Shown: positions 8,558 to 17,173, counted from the first letter of the stretch. The stretch is 64,000 bases of DNA from Bradyrhizobium sp. WSM471 (GCF_000244915.1 NZ_CM001442.1:6581912-6645911); one strand, 5' to 3'. The notes: generated from the letters alone by a model not told the origin. Numbers and translations are program-made.

Positions 8558-9631
8558 TCAGGCCGCCATGACTGAAAGAGGCACGTGCGACCGGCGAGCG
8601 AAGACGTGGCCCTCGAAGATTCGCCGAGCTGTCCGCTGCACCTTGGCAACTGGGCCGGGCTCCAGCCGAACCACGAGTTGGCCGGAGGGATGGGCAAGTG
8701 TGATCGTCACCGGCGGCGCCAACAGTCCGACCATCTCTGCGGCGATCGTTCCGGGCGTCACACAGGCGGTCGCGATCGCGACAGCGCCGGTCACCGCGAG
8801 TGCGCTATGGCAGTCGTGCGGCATGAAGTACCGGGTGTTCAACGTCGCCTCGACCGCGGGCGAAATCAGGACCGGTTTCGGAATCACCATTGACGGGGAA
8901 TCCGGAAAACCCATCCGGCGTCCAGCCTCGATACGCAGGTTTTCGAGCCGCGCGCGGAAGTCGCCGTCGGCGAACGCCGAGGGTGCCTCACGGCCGGTCC
9001 ATCCCATATCCGCGGCGCGGACCAGCATGACCGGCATGGCTGCGTCGATGCAGGTTACGTCCACCCCTTCGATGCGGTCGACCGGACGTCCCGTCGGTAG
9101 CAGGCGGCCGGTGCGTGCGCCGGCTGCGTTGGGGAACGACAGTTCGATAGGCGCGGCCGTTCCCGGTACACCGTCGATCTGCGCTTCGCCCTCATAGGTC
9201 ACGCGCCCGCCGGGAGTGGCAACCGTCGCGTCAATCAGCTTGCCGGTATTGACATTGTGGATGCGCACATGGGTGCGATCTGCGGTAGCGGCGACCAATC
9301 CGGCTTCGATTGCGAACGGCCCTACCGCTGCCAGCATATTCCCGCAGTTCGGCGAAGTATCGACGATCCCTTCACGAATCCGTACCTGGGCAAAGAGGTA
9401 ATCGACATCGGCACCCGCGACGGATGCCGGTCCGACGATCGCAACCTTGTTGATGACGGCGTTGCCACCGCCAATTCCGTCGATCCCAAGATCGTGTCCC
9501 CCTCCCATCACCGACAACAAGATCGCATCCCGCAGCCTGGGTTCGGCTGGAAGATCGCTGGCCAGAAAAAACGGCCCGCGCGAGGTGCCCCCGCGCATTA
9601 CCACGCATGGAATAGCGATCTGATCGTTCAT
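8558..9631 (-). CDS. PrpF-family isomerase, 4-oxalomesaconate tautomerase-like
   Basis: A 357-residue protein of the PrpF/AcnD-accessory fold (diaminopimelate-epimerase-like). The N-terminus IPCVVMRGGTSRGPFFLASDLP is close to the 4-oxalomesaconate tautomerase (GalD) pattern. GGNAVINKVAIVG, TSPNCGNMLAAVGPFAIEAG and CHSALAVTGAVAIATACVTPGT supply the paired catalytic-cysteine regions of the fold. GalD acts in gallate/protocatechuate degradation; PrpF acts in the methylcitrate cycle. No other gene of either pathway is next to it, so the substrate is uncertain. It is followed by dctA, which suggests uptake and use of an unsaturated carboxylic acid. It is divergent from the LysR gene at 9746, which is the probable regulator. 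Confidence 0.85.
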   Translation of the reverse strand: MNDQIAIPCVVMRGGTSRGPFFLASDLPAEPRLRDAILLSVMGGGHDLGIDGIGGGNAVINKVAIVGPASVAGADVDYLFAQVRIREGIVDTSPNCGNMLAAVGPFAIEAGLVAATADRTHVRIHNVNTGKLIDATVATPGGRVTYEGEAQIDGVPGTAAPIELSFPNAAGARTGRLLPTGRPVDRIEGVDVTCIDAAMPVMLVRAADMGWTGREAPSAFADGDFRARLENLRIEAGRRMGFPDSPSMVIPKPVLISPAVEATLNTRYFMPHDCHSALAVTGAVAIATACVTPGTIAAEMVGLLAPPVTITLAHPSGQLVVRLEPGPVAKVQRTARRIFEGHVFARRSHVPLSVMAA

Positions 9632-9695
9632 GAGGCTCTTCCGTTCGGGAACTTTGCTCGAAGGAGATCATCCACCCGCCCAACTCTTTTGTGAA

Positions 9696-9714
9696 ATGCA
9701 AATATCTGATGTAT
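9696..9714. promoter_or_regulatory. Candidate LysR-type operator in the divergent promoter region
   Basis: The segment ATGCA-N9-TGTAT is a near-palindrome and contains a T-N11-A core (T9697, A9709), the consensus layout for LysR-type regulators. It lies between the divergent tautomerase and LysR genes, about 30 bp before the LysR start codon. Use is inferred. Confidence 0.4.
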
Positions 9715-9745
9715 TATTCCGGTTATTGGTACAACGGAGTCTGCC

Positions 9746-10726
9746 ATGAATGCAGAACTGCTCGACCTCAAGGCGTTCATCACCGTGGCGGAGATGGGCA
9801 GCTTCGTCCGCACCGCGAAGGCGCTGAACCTGTCGCAACCGGCGCTGAGCCGGCGCATTCAGAAGCTCGAAGAAAGCCTCGGCGCGCCGTTGCTCGAACG
9901 GTCCACGCGCCACGTCAACCTCACCATGACCGGCCGCGACTTCCTGCCAAAGGTGCGCCGCCTCATCGACGAGTTCGAAACGTCGGTGCTTGCCATCCAA
10001 GATATCGGCGCGCGAAGTTCAGGTGTTGTGTCGGTGGCCGCGGTGCCGACAGCAGTATTCTATTTCCTGCCACGAGCGATCGGCCGATTCGCCGAAGCGT
10101 ATCCGCGCATTCGCATCCGGATTTTGGACATCGGCGCCAATGAAGGATTGGAAGCGGTCGCGCGCGGAGAAGCCGACTTCGGCATCAATTTCATCGGCGC
10201 TTCGCATGCCGAAATTGAATTTGAGAAACTGGTCGAAGACCCTTTCGTCCTGGCGTGCCGCCATGATCATCCGTTGGCATCGCGCAAGCAGGTGAGCTGG
10301 TCGGAGATAGTGCCGCACCGTGTCATCACCGTGGGCCGCAACAGCGGCAATCGCGCGTTGATCGACAACGCCATGGCGCGGCACGGCTTGCAGCTCAACT
10401 GGACCTACGAAGTCGCTCACCTCTCCGGTTCCCTTGGCTTGGTCGAAGCGGGACTGGGCGTCGCGGTGCTACCGAGGCTCGCGACGCCAGCCGCCGGTCA
10501 TCCGATCATCCACACCATTCCGTTGATCGAGCCGGAGGTATCGCGGACGATCGGAATCGTGCGTAGGCACGGTGCGACCCTATCTCCACATGCAAGCCAG
10601 CTCCTCAAAATGCTTCTCGAGGCATGGCGCTCTCCCTTACTAACGAGTGGGCAAGGCAAGCCGCGTCCCCGATCCGCCGGGGCAAGCTCGAATGCTGCTT
10701 CGATGGGTCTGAAGCGGAAACGCTGA
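9746..10726 (+). CDS. LysR-type transcriptional regulator
   Basis: A 326-residue LysR family regulator. The N-terminal winged helix-turn-helix is clear (LKAFITVAEMGSFVRTAKALNLSQPALSR, then IQKLEESLGAPLLERSTRHV). The remainder is the two-lobed co-inducer domain (GVVSVAAVPTAVFYFLPRAI through GLGVAVLPRLATP). ATG at 9746 is preceded by GGAG. It is transcribed away from the PrpF/GalD-like gene and dctA, so it probably controls them and itself from the shared 114-bp region. The last 25 or so residues (GKPRPRSAGASSNAASMGLKR) are an unusual basic, low-complexity extension. Confidence 0.92.
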   Translation: MNAELLDLKAFITVAEMGSFVRTAKALNLSQPALSRRIQKLEESLGAPLLERSTRHVNLTMTGRDFLPKVRRLIDEFETSVLAIQDIGARSSGVVSVAAVPTAVFYFLPRAIGRFAEAYPRIRIRILDIGANEGLEAVARGEADFGINFIGASHAEIEFEKLVEDPFVLACRHDHPLASRKQVSWSEIVPHRVITVGRNSGNRALIDNAMARHGLQLNWTYEVAHLSGSLGLVEAGLGVAVLPRLATPAAGHPIIHTIPLIEPEVSRTIGIVRRHGATLSPHASQLLKMLLEAWRSPLLTSGQGKPRPRSAGASSNAASMGLKRKR

Positions 10727-11083
10727 CAATTCGCCGCGGCGCGCTGCCAGACTGTTCCTGCCGCTGTCGTGTCCTCAAAGGCATTTCTGGATCACCGCCG
10801 CAGCACAGCGGCGCGGCCGGTTGCGTTGCCTTGGGCCGTCACACCGCTTACAACAGCCGGATCTTTCGGCAATCCGGCAGATGATGGGGTGAGGCCGGGA
10901 TGCCCAGAGCGAATTGATTGCCACGAATTGATGCAGCCTTTAGATCGATGCGCACATTAAGCATCTCCACAGGGCGATCCCCCACGACCTATGTCTGACA
11001 ACAAGCCGCTAGATCGTACCACGGCCATGCGCTAGTGTTTTATACGACCGGTTAAAAACACCGGCCGTTTGAGGGAGAAAAAC
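10727..11083. other. Non-coding gap upstream of the sugar ABC operon
   Basis: No convincing gene is seen in 357 bp. Just before the binding-protein gene, CCGGT (11048-11052) and ACCGG (11060-11064) form a short inverted repeat around an A-rich centre, possibly an operator. Nothing else is recognised. Confidence 0.4.
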
Positions 11084-12469
11084 GTGAAATCCAAGGTTAT
11101 TGGCGCAGTATCACTGGCGGTCGCTGCGGCCGGGCTGTTTGCAGCCGCTGCACCCGCATTTGCGCAGCAGAAGACGATTACGGTCTGGTGGGGCAAGGGC
11201 TTCTACCGCTCCGAAGACGACGCGCTGCTCGATACGATCAAGAAGTTCGAAGCCAAGACGGGAATCAAGGTCGAATTGTCGCAGTACGCGATCCAGGACA
11301 TGATTCCGAAGACGGTCGCGGCGCTCGATGCCGGCACCGTGCCCGATGTGGCCTATTCCGACTCCTATGACGTCCAGGCGCAGGGCAAGTGGGCCTATGA
11401 GGGCAAGCTCGAGGACCTCTCGGATATCATGGAGCCGATCAAGGGCCGGTTCGTGCAGAACACGCTGGACGCCTCGATCCTCTACAACGACGTCACCAAG
11501 AAGAAAGCCTATTACGGCTTCCCGCTGAAGCAGCAGAGCATGCACGTCCAGATCTGGAACGACATGCTGGAGAAGGCCGGCTTCAAGCTCGCCGACATTC
11601 CGACCGACTGGGCGGGGTACTGGACGTTCTGGTGCGACAAGGTGCAACCCGGAATCCGCAAAGCCACCGGCCAGCGCATCTACGCCGTCGGCCAGCCGAT
11701 GGGCGTGGAATCCACCGACGCCTTCCAGTCGTTCTACACCTTCATGGACGCCTACCACGTCAAGCTGGTCGATGACGACGGCAAGCTCACGGTCGACGAT
11801 CCCAAGGTCCGCGAGAACCTGATCAAGGCCATGAAGGACTACACCGACACCTACATCAAGGGCTGCACGCCGCCGTCCTCCACGACCTGGAAGGATCCGG
11901 ACAACAACGTCGCGTTCCACAACAAGACCATCGTGATGACCCACAACTTCACGATCTCGATCGCGGCTAAGTGGTACGAGGACTCGCAGAACCAGGCGCT
12001 CACGCAAGAGCAGCGCGACGCCGGCAAGAAAGCCTATGAACAGGACATCATCACGGCGTCCTTCCCGAAGGCGCCGGATGGGTCGACCATCCGCTACCGC
12101 TCCGACGTCAAGACCGGGCTGGTGTTCAGCGTGGCCAAGAACAAGGCCGAGGCCAAGCAGTTCATCAGCTTCCTGCTCCAGGAAGAGAACGTGCGGCCCT
12201 ATATCGAGGGCGCGCTCGGCCGCTGGTTCCCTGTGACGAAGGAAAGCCAGGCCAGCCCGTTCTGGCAGGCCGACAAGCACCGCAAGGCGGTCTACGCCCA
12301 GTTCACGGGCGGCACCGCGCCGTTCGACTTCACCAAGAACTGGAAGTTCACGATTCTCAACAACGAGAACGTGTGGGCCAAGGCGATGAACCGGGTGGTC
12401 AGCGAGAAGGTTCCGGTCGACAAGGCCGTCGACGAACTGATCGCCCGCATCAAGCAGGTCGCGGGTTAA
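11084..12469 (+). CDS. Sugar ABC transporter, periplasmic substrate-binding protein
   Basis: A 461-residue extracellular solute-binding protein of the family-1 (CUT1 carbohydrate) type. The start is GTG at 11084 with GGGAGA seven bases upstream; an in-frame TTG at 11069 is unlikely. The signal peptide is VIGAVSLAVAAAGLFAAAAPAFA, cut before QQK. The mature start TITVWWGKGFY and later KTVAALDAGTVPDVAYSDS match the class. It should deliver a sugar or polyol to the two permeases downstream. It is the first gene of the operon, separated from the first permease by 93 bp that contain a stable hairpin (12517-12537), which likely keeps its own mRNA abundant. The ligand cannot be named. Confidence 0.9.
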   Translation: MKSKVIGAVSLAVAAAGLFAAAAPAFAQQKTITVWWGKGFYRSEDDALLDTIKKFEAKTGIKVELSQYAIQDMIPKTVAALDAGTVPDVAYSDSYDVQAQGKWAYEGKLEDLSDIMEPIKGRFVQNTLDASILYNDVTKKKAYYGFPLKQQSMHVQIWNDMLEKAGFKLADIPTDWAGYWTFWCDKVQPGIRKATGQRIYAVGQPMGVESTDAFQSFYTFMDAYHVKLVDDDGKLTVDDPKVRENLIKAMKDYTDTYIKGCTPPSSTTWKDPDNNVAFHNKTIVMTHNFTISIAAKWYEDSQNQALTQEQRDAGKKAYEQDIITASFPKAPDGSTIRYRSDVKTGLVFSVAKNKAEAKQFISFLLQEENVRPYIEGALGRWFPVTKESQASPFWQADKHRKAVYAQFTGGTAPFDFTKNWKFTILNNENVWAKAMNRVVSEKVPVDKAVDELIARIKQVAG

Positions 12470-12516
12470 GTCATCGCCCCTCGCCCCGCCCTGCGGGTGA
12501 AGGTATAAGAACAGTA

Positions 12517-12537
12517 CCGGCCGCGTTTTGCGGCCGG
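12517..12537 (+). other. Intercistronic stem-loop after the binding-protein gene
   Basis: CCGGCCGC (12517-12524) and GCGGCCGG (12530-12537) form an 8-bp GC stem with a GTTTT loop and no T-tract. A weaker imperfect hairpin (CCTCGCCCCGC / GCGGGTGAAGG) lies at about 12478-12502. Stem-loops here commonly protect the upstream binding-protein message. Confidence 0.6.
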
Positions 12538-12562
12538 CAACTCTTTGAAGAGTCCAAAAAGA

Positions 12563-13435
12563 ATGGCGATTACGCTCTCTGGTGATCAGTCGATCCCCGC
12601 ACCGCCCTTGTCGTCGCGGCTGACCCCGACGCAAATCTGGGGCATCGTGCTGCTCGCACCCTATTTGCTCGTTTTCCTCGCCTTCGTCGTCTACCCCGTC
12701 TGTTACGGGTTATGGCTGGCGCGCGCTCCGTCGAATTATGTCGCGCTCTATAACGACCCGATCTTCGCGCGCGCCGCCGTCAACACGCTGATCTTCCTGG
12801 TCATCGGCATCAATATCAAGATGCTGATCGCGCTGTTCCTGTCCGGCTTCTTCGCGCAGCAGCGCACCTGGATCAGATGGCTCTCGGTGGTTTTCATCCT
12901 GCCCTGGGCGGTGCCGTCGATCCCGACCATCCTGTCGGTGCGCTTCATGTTCAACCCCGAATGGGGCATGGTGAACCACTTCATCTTCTCCTTGACCGGC
13001 GATGACGGCCCGAACTGGCTGAACGACCCGACCGTGGCGCTGACCATGGCGATCGCCGTCCACATCTGGAAATCGCTGCCGTTCTGGACGCTGATCCTGA
13101 TGACCGGACGGCTTGCGATCGCGCAAGATCTGTTCGAGGCCGCCGAGGTCGATGGCGCCAGCTGGTGGCAGAAATTCCGTTACATCACCTGGCCGTCGCT
13201 GCAGATGCTCTACATCACCTGCACGCTTCTCTCGATGATCTGGACGCTCGGCGACTTCAACAGCGTCTATCTGCTCACCGGCGGCGGCCCGGCCGACCTC
13301 ACGCACGTGTTGTCGACGCTCGGCATCCGCTATCTCCGGCTCGACCAGCTCTCGCTCGCGATGGCCTCCATCGTCTGCGCGATACCGTTCGTCCTGCCGC
13401 TGATGTACTTCATGATGAAACGGTTGTCGCGATGA
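12563..13435 (+). CDS. Sugar ABC transporter permease (MalF/UgpA type)
   Basis: A 290-residue inner-membrane permease of the binding-protein-dependent importer superfamily. Hydrophobic segments begin with IWGIVLLAPYLLVFLAFVVYPVCYGLWL. The cytoplasmic EAA loop that contacts the ATPase is present as FEAAEVDGASWWQKFRYITWP. ATG at 12563 is preceded by only a weak AAGAG. An in-frame TTG at 12545 is possible. It overlaps the next permease by four bases (ATGA), so the two are translationally coupled. It pairs with the permease at 13432 and the binding protein at 11084. No ATP-binding gene is present in this operon. Confidence 0.9.
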   Translation: MAITLSGDQSIPAPPLSSRLTPTQIWGIVLLAPYLLVFLAFVVYPVCYGLWLARAPSNYVALYNDPIFARAAVNTLIFLVIGINIKMLIALFLSGFFAQQRTWIRWLSVVFILPWAVPSIPTILSVRFMFNPEWGMVNHFIFSLTGDDGPNWLNDPTVALTMAIAVHIWKSLPFWTLILMTGRLAIAQDLFEAAEVDGASWWQKFRYITWPSLQMLYITCTLLSMIWTLGDFNSVYLLTGGGPADLTHVLSTLGIRYLRLDQLSLAMASIVCAIPFVLPLMYFMMKRLSR

Positions 13436-14283
13436 AGCTTCCCTCTCTCCGTGACGTCGCGACCGAGGCGCGGCTGCTCCTGATCGGCATTCCCGTCCTG
13501 CTCTGGACGATGATACCGATCTATCACATGTTCCTGTTTGCGATCTCGCCGAAGGAGGACGCGTTCTCGGGCAAGCTGTGGCCGGATCATCCGACACTGC
13601 ACAACTTCGAAATCGTGTTCAAGCAGCAGCATTATTTCCTGCGCGACTTCTACGTGCAGTTCTGGAATTCGCTGGTGATCGCGGCGGCCGTCGGCGTGCT
13701 GACGCTGGTCATCGCGACCGCCGCGGCGTTCTCGATTTCGCGGCTGCGCGTGCCCGGCGGGCGCATCGTGATGAACCTCGCGCTGTTCACCTATTTCATC
13801 CCGGCGGCGTTCCTCGCGGTGCCGATGTATCGCACCATGGGCAATTACGGCCTGCTCAACAATCATTGGTCGCTGATCCTGGCCATGGTGACGATCGCCA
13901 GCCCTTATGCGATCTGGGTGCTCAAGCAGGCCTCCGACAAGCTGCCGGTCGAACTGGACGAGGCCGCCGTGATGGACGGCGCGACGACCCTGCAGATCTT
14001 CCGCCTGGTCTATTTGCCGCTGATGATGCCCTCGCTGGTCGCGATCGGCACCTATGCGGTGCTGCTCGCCTGGAACGAATACCTCTACGCGTTCCTGCTG
14101 CTCTCGAACGACCGCGAGCTCACCCTTCCCGTCGCGCTCGGCAACTTCCTGGCCGCCGACGACTCGCCGTGGGAGCTGCTGATGACGACCGGCTTCATCT
14201 ACGCGCTGCCGCCGGCGGCGATCTACTACGCCTTCCGCCGCTACATGGTGGGCGGGCTCACCGCGGGTGCGGTGAAGTCCTGA
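13432..14283 (+). CDS. Sugar ABC transporter permease (MalG/UgpE type)
   Basis: A 283-residue second permease of the same importer. The ATG overlaps the stop of the first permease (ATGA at 13432-13435). Six membrane spans are expected, starting with LLLIGIPVLLWTMIPIYHMFLFAI. The EAA motif reads LDEAAVMDGATTLQIFRLVYLP and is complete. The CUT1-type terminal part (GFIYALPPAAIYYAFRRYMVGGLTAGAVK) is typical. The operon appears to end here, and the next gene encodes an unrelated membrane protein. An ATPase encoded elsewhere (MsmK/UgpC-like, shared between importers) must be assumed. Confidence 0.9.
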   Translation: MKLPSLRDVATEARLLLIGIPVLLWTMIPIYHMFLFAISPKEDAFSGKLWPDHPTLHNFEIVFKQQHYFLRDFYVQFWNSLVIAAAVGVLTLVIATAAAFSISRLRVPGGRIVMNLALFTYFIPAAFLAVPMYRTMGNYGLLNNHWSLILAMVTIASPYAIWVLKQASDKLPVELDEAAVMDGATTLQIFRLVYLPLMMPSLVAIGTYAVLLAWNEYLYAFLLLSNDRELTLPVALGNFLAADDSPWELLMTTGFIYALPPAAIYYAFRRYMVGGLTAGAVKS

Positions 14284-14396
14284 CGCAGCAGGACAGGTCG
14301 GGACGCCGCAAGCACGGCGCTCGCGCAGACTAGCGGACAATTGCCAGTTGTCCGCGCCTGCTCTAACTTGCAGCCCGCAAAGCCAGCGGGCTCATC

Positions 14397-15389
14397 ATGC
14401 GCAGCAACGATGCACTCCATCTCGGCCTGATGCTCGGGGCGCTTGCCGCGTCCTATCTGGTGCCGTTCGAGCTGTTGCTGCTGGCCTATGTCGTGCTCGG
14501 CCCAGCGCATTATTTCACCGAGATCTCGTGGCTGCATGATCGCAGCTACTATCTGCCTCACCGCGGGATTGCCGCTGTCCTGGCGATTGTCGCCGTGGTC
14601 GCGGCCCTGATCGACAACGCGTCATGGTTCGGCTCCGCAATGTGGGGCGCGCTGGTCGTATGTGCCATGCTGGCAGCCACCACCTCGGCGATCGAAAGCA
14701 TGCTGCTGTTCATGGCGGCCATCGCGCTGTCCGCGATCATGTATTCGAGCGGGTCTTCACTCGCGGTCATCGGCATCCTGATTCCGACCTTGATCCACGT
14801 CTGCCTGTTCACGCTGATCTTCATGGTGCTCGGTGCCTACCGGTCCGGCAGCCGCGTGCAGGCCGCGCTGGTGGCCGTCTACCTCGTCGCGATCGCCACG
14901 ATCCTGCTGGTGCCGCCGACCGCCGAAATCCGGATCGCGAGCTTTGCCCACGTCGGACAGGATTACTTCGGCAATGTCGGTCCGGCCCTCGGCCGGCTGT
15001 TCGGCGTGCCCGGGCTCGTCCTCGACGTCAGGCTGACCAGCCTGCTCGCCTTCGTCTACACCTATCATTATCTGAACTGGTTCATCAAAGCCGACGTGAT
15101 CCGCTGGACCGCTGTGCCAAAGGCGCGGCTGGCGGCGATGGCCGGCGCCAGCGCCGTCTCCACCGCGCTGTACTTCTACGACTACGCCTTCGGCTTCACC
15201 TTCCTGCTGGCGCTGAGCCTGATCCACATCCTGCTCGAATTTCCGCTCGACAGCCTTGCGCTGCGGCAGCTTGGATCCGCCGTCCACGGCGCGGTACGCG
15301 CGCGATTCGCGGAGCCCGCCGCGGCTTCCGCGACGCGATCGCGTTCTACAGGCACCAAGACTATGAAACGCGCATCCCGGTCACATTGA
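14397..15389 (+). CDS. Polytopic membrane protein with conserved-looking histidines, unknown function
   Basis: A 330-residue protein with roughly eight to nine hydrophobic segments. I do not recognise a named family. Histidines and acidic residues stand at the ends of several helices: GPAHYFTEISWLHDR near residue 40, TYHYLNWFIKAD near residue 225, and LSLIHILLEFPLD near residue 280. This layout recalls membrane metalloenzymes such as the Brp/Blh carotenoid-cleavage family, but similarity was not shown. The C-terminal 40 residues are basic and Ser/Thr-rich (RSRSTGTKTMKRASRSH). The start at 14397 has only a weak ribosome site. The gene is adjacent to, and ends one base before, the convergent gene at 15390. 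Confidence 0.75.
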   Translation: MRSNDALHLGLMLGALAASYLVPFELLLLAYVVLGPAHYFTEISWLHDRSYYLPHRGIAAVLAIVAVVAALIDNASWFGSAMWGALVVCAMLAATTSAIESMLLFMAAIALSAIMYSSGSSLAVIGILIPTLIHVCLFTLIFMVLGAYRSGSRVQAALVAVYLVAIATILLVPPTAEIRIASFAHVGQDYFGNVGPALGRLFGVPGLVLDVRLTSLLAFVYTYHYLNWFIKADVIRWTAVPKARLAAMAGASAVSTALYFYDYAFGFTFLLALSLIHILLEFPLDSLALRQLGSAVHGAVRARFAEPAAASATRSRSTGTKTMKRASRSH

Positions 15390-15887
15390 TCATGCCACCG
15401 CGCTCTTGCGGCGATACGCGATCAGAAGCGCGATCGTCGAGCCGATGAAATAGCCGGCGGTCGCGCCCGAAATGGCGCGGCCGGCGATGAAGGCCACCGC
15501 GCGATCGCCCGCATCGATCGCCGAGATCACGCCAACCGTGTACTGCACAGAGAACACGACGAGGTTGCGGACCAGCGCAAACGCGCTGCCGGGACGAATG
15601 ATCTCCCCGGTCGTGTGATCGACATCGAACGGACGCGGCGTCAGCACGCCGAGCGGCAGTAGCGCCAGTGCCGCCGCGATCCAGGCGATCAGCGGCCACG
15701 TGCCGTCCTGATGTCCAAAGCTGATCCGTGAGACGCCCCAGACGATGAACACGGCCGGCACGATCAGCGCGCGCGAGATCGGCGCCCTGCGCGGCTGCAT
15801 CGCCTTGATGCCCTGCCAGACCAGATAGGCAAGCAATGCGAAGACCCAGAGCGGCGTATGAGTGATGATGCCGAGCGCGAACTTCAT
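15390..15887 (-). CDS. Hypothetical integral membrane protein (165 aa)
   Basis: A 165-residue protein with four to five hydrophobic segments, the first THTPLWVFALLAYLVWQGIKAM. A conserved-looking RPFDVDHTTGEIIRPGSAFALVRNL stretch lies in the middle, and a glycine-rich helix (AGRAISGATAGYFIGSTIALLIAY) ends it. It resembles small uncharacterised membrane proteins common in proteobacteria; no function can be given. The ATG at 15887 has GAAAG upstream. The gene is convergent with 14397-15389, with stop codons abutting, and divergent from the gene at 16025. Confidence 0.75.
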   Translation of the reverse strand: MKFALGIITHTPLWVFALLAYLVWQGIKAMQPRRAPISRALIVPAVFIVWGVSRISFGHQDGTWPLIAWIAAALALLPLGVLTPRPFDVDHTTGEIIRPGSAFALVRNLVVFSVQYTVGVISAIDAGDRAVAFIAGRAISGATAGYFIGSTIALLIAYRRKSAVA

Positions 15888-16024
15888 GATTGACTTTCGT
15901 CACTATGCCTGACCGAGGCGAAACGATAAAAATCAGATTGACAACCTAAGTGTGCGCGCACGATATTCTCTATCTATTGTCGGTACCGCGTATTTACCCA
16001 TCCATTTGCCTGACGGATAGCGAA

Positions 16025-16612
16025 ATGCTGCTTCGCAGAGTGATGAGATTTGCCGCAATTGTGCTGATTCTGTCGTGCGGGAGCTTGGCCTACGCGCAGC
16101 AGCTTCCTGAAAATCCGACTCCAAGCGCCACCGCGACGGCTCCAGGCCTCAACCAGGAGCGCATCACCAACGCACCGCCACCGTCGGGATCATCATCCGC
16201 AGGAACGGAGGCCGCCAAGACCGTGCAGCCTCAAGGCTACGTCACCTACAAGACGCCCTATGAATTCTGGTTAACCGGCCTCGCGATCGCATTGGTGGTC
16301 GCCATGGCAATCCTGCTGTGCGTGATGGCGGCGATCAGCAAGCTCACGCAGGAATTTTACAAGGCCTTCCTGATCCTTCTCGTGGTTTTTGCCGCACTGT
16401 TCCTGATCGTCGCCGGCTACACCGACACGCAGACAGCGCCCGTATTCAGCCTTCTCGGCACGATCGTCGGATATATTTTCGGCAAGTCGACGCCGGGAGC
16501 GATCGAAGAATCCTCAAGCCGTCCGCCGGCTCCAGATACTGCCAACGAGGCTCTTCCCAATCAACCTGCACCACCGGCAGGCGGCAATGCCGCGCCGGCA
16601 GCAAGAGGTTAA
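16025..16612 (+). CDS. Hypothetical exported protein with two membrane helices
   Basis: A 195-residue protein from ATG 16025; a longer frame from 15950 is possible but would bury the signal peptide. The signal is VMRFAAIVLILSCGSLAYA, followed by a Pro/Thr/Ser-rich stretch of about 45 residues. Two adjacent helices follow (LTGLAIALVVAMAILLCVMA and FLILLVVFAALFLIVAGY), then a short GTIVGYIFGK segment and a Pro/Ala-rich tail. No family is recognised. The next gene starts 22 bp later on the same strand and also encodes a secreted protein, so they are probably co-transcribed. Confidence 0.7.
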   Translation: MLLRRVMRFAAIVLILSCGSLAYAQQLPENPTPSATATAPGLNQERITNAPPPSGSSSAGTEAAKTVQPQGYVTYKTPYEFWLTGLAIALVVAMAILLCVMAAISKLTQEFYKAFLILLVVFAALFLIVAGYTDTQTAPVFSLLGTIVGYIFGKSTPGAIEESSSRPPAPDTANEALPNQPAPPAGGNAAPAARG

Positions 16613-16634
16613 CGTCGGACAAGAGGGTATCGTC

Positions 16635-17159
16635 ATGGACTGCTTACGCACCGCCATAACAACCGCCGGCCTCATTCTGATCCTGTCGACGCAGATCGCA
16701 TCAGGTCAATCGGCCCCGTCAGTCGGAAATCTCGGCTTGCGTGCTCCCAATCTGCAGACCACGATTGAGAGAAACGCGATCAGGCCTGATCTGGCGCCGC
16801 ACGTATTCTCTCCCAATCTGCCGACTTTGGCGCCAGGCCACACGTCCCCCGGCGCCACGATGGGTACGAATGTCGCTGCGTCTCTTCCGTCTCGGCTGCT
16901 GGCCGACCCCGTAGTCGGCGCAACGAGCGTCGGATTCTACAACGATGCCGGTCAGCCGCTCGGCTTTCAGTTCATTGTCGGCGGCGTTGCGCAAAGGATC
17001 GAACTGGCGCCCCGCCAGGTCCTGACGGTCGACGCTGCCAACGGCGATCTCAAGGCCATCGTTGGGACGGGAAATACCGACTTCCAAACCGTGTTGGCAC
17101 GCGGCAAAATCTACGTCTTGCGCGCCGACGGAGCCAAATGGGTGTTGGCCGCTTTCTGA
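16635..17159 (+). CDS. Hypothetical secreted protein (174 aa)
   Basis: A 174-residue protein with a signal peptide (TAGLILILSTQIASG, cut before QSAPS). ATG at 16635 has AGAGGG seven to twelve bases upstream, which supports it over an earlier in-frame start at 16587. The body has a low-complexity Asn/Pro region and a C-terminal domain (VGFYNDAGQPLGFQFIVGG, RIELAPRQVLTVDAANGDL, ILARGKIYVLRADGAKW-like) suggestive of a small beta fold. No function is known. It is likely in one transcript with 16025-16612. Confidence 0.7.
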   Translation: MDCLRTAITTAGLILILSTQIASGQSAPSVGNLGLRAPNLQTTIERNAIRPDLAPHVFSPNLPTLAPGHTSPGATMGTNVAASLPSRLLADPVVGATSVGFYNDAGQPLGFQFIVGGVAQRIELAPRQVLTVDAANGDLKAIVGTGNTDFQTVLARGKIYVLRADGAKWVLAAF

Positions 17160-17173
17160 GAGGCAGGCCTTTC

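Noticed and set aside
11111..12634. A 507-codon open frame opposite the sugar-binding protein gene
   Set aside because: The product is full of Arg/Asp/Leu/Val repeats without domains. The binding protein has a signal peptide and family motifs.
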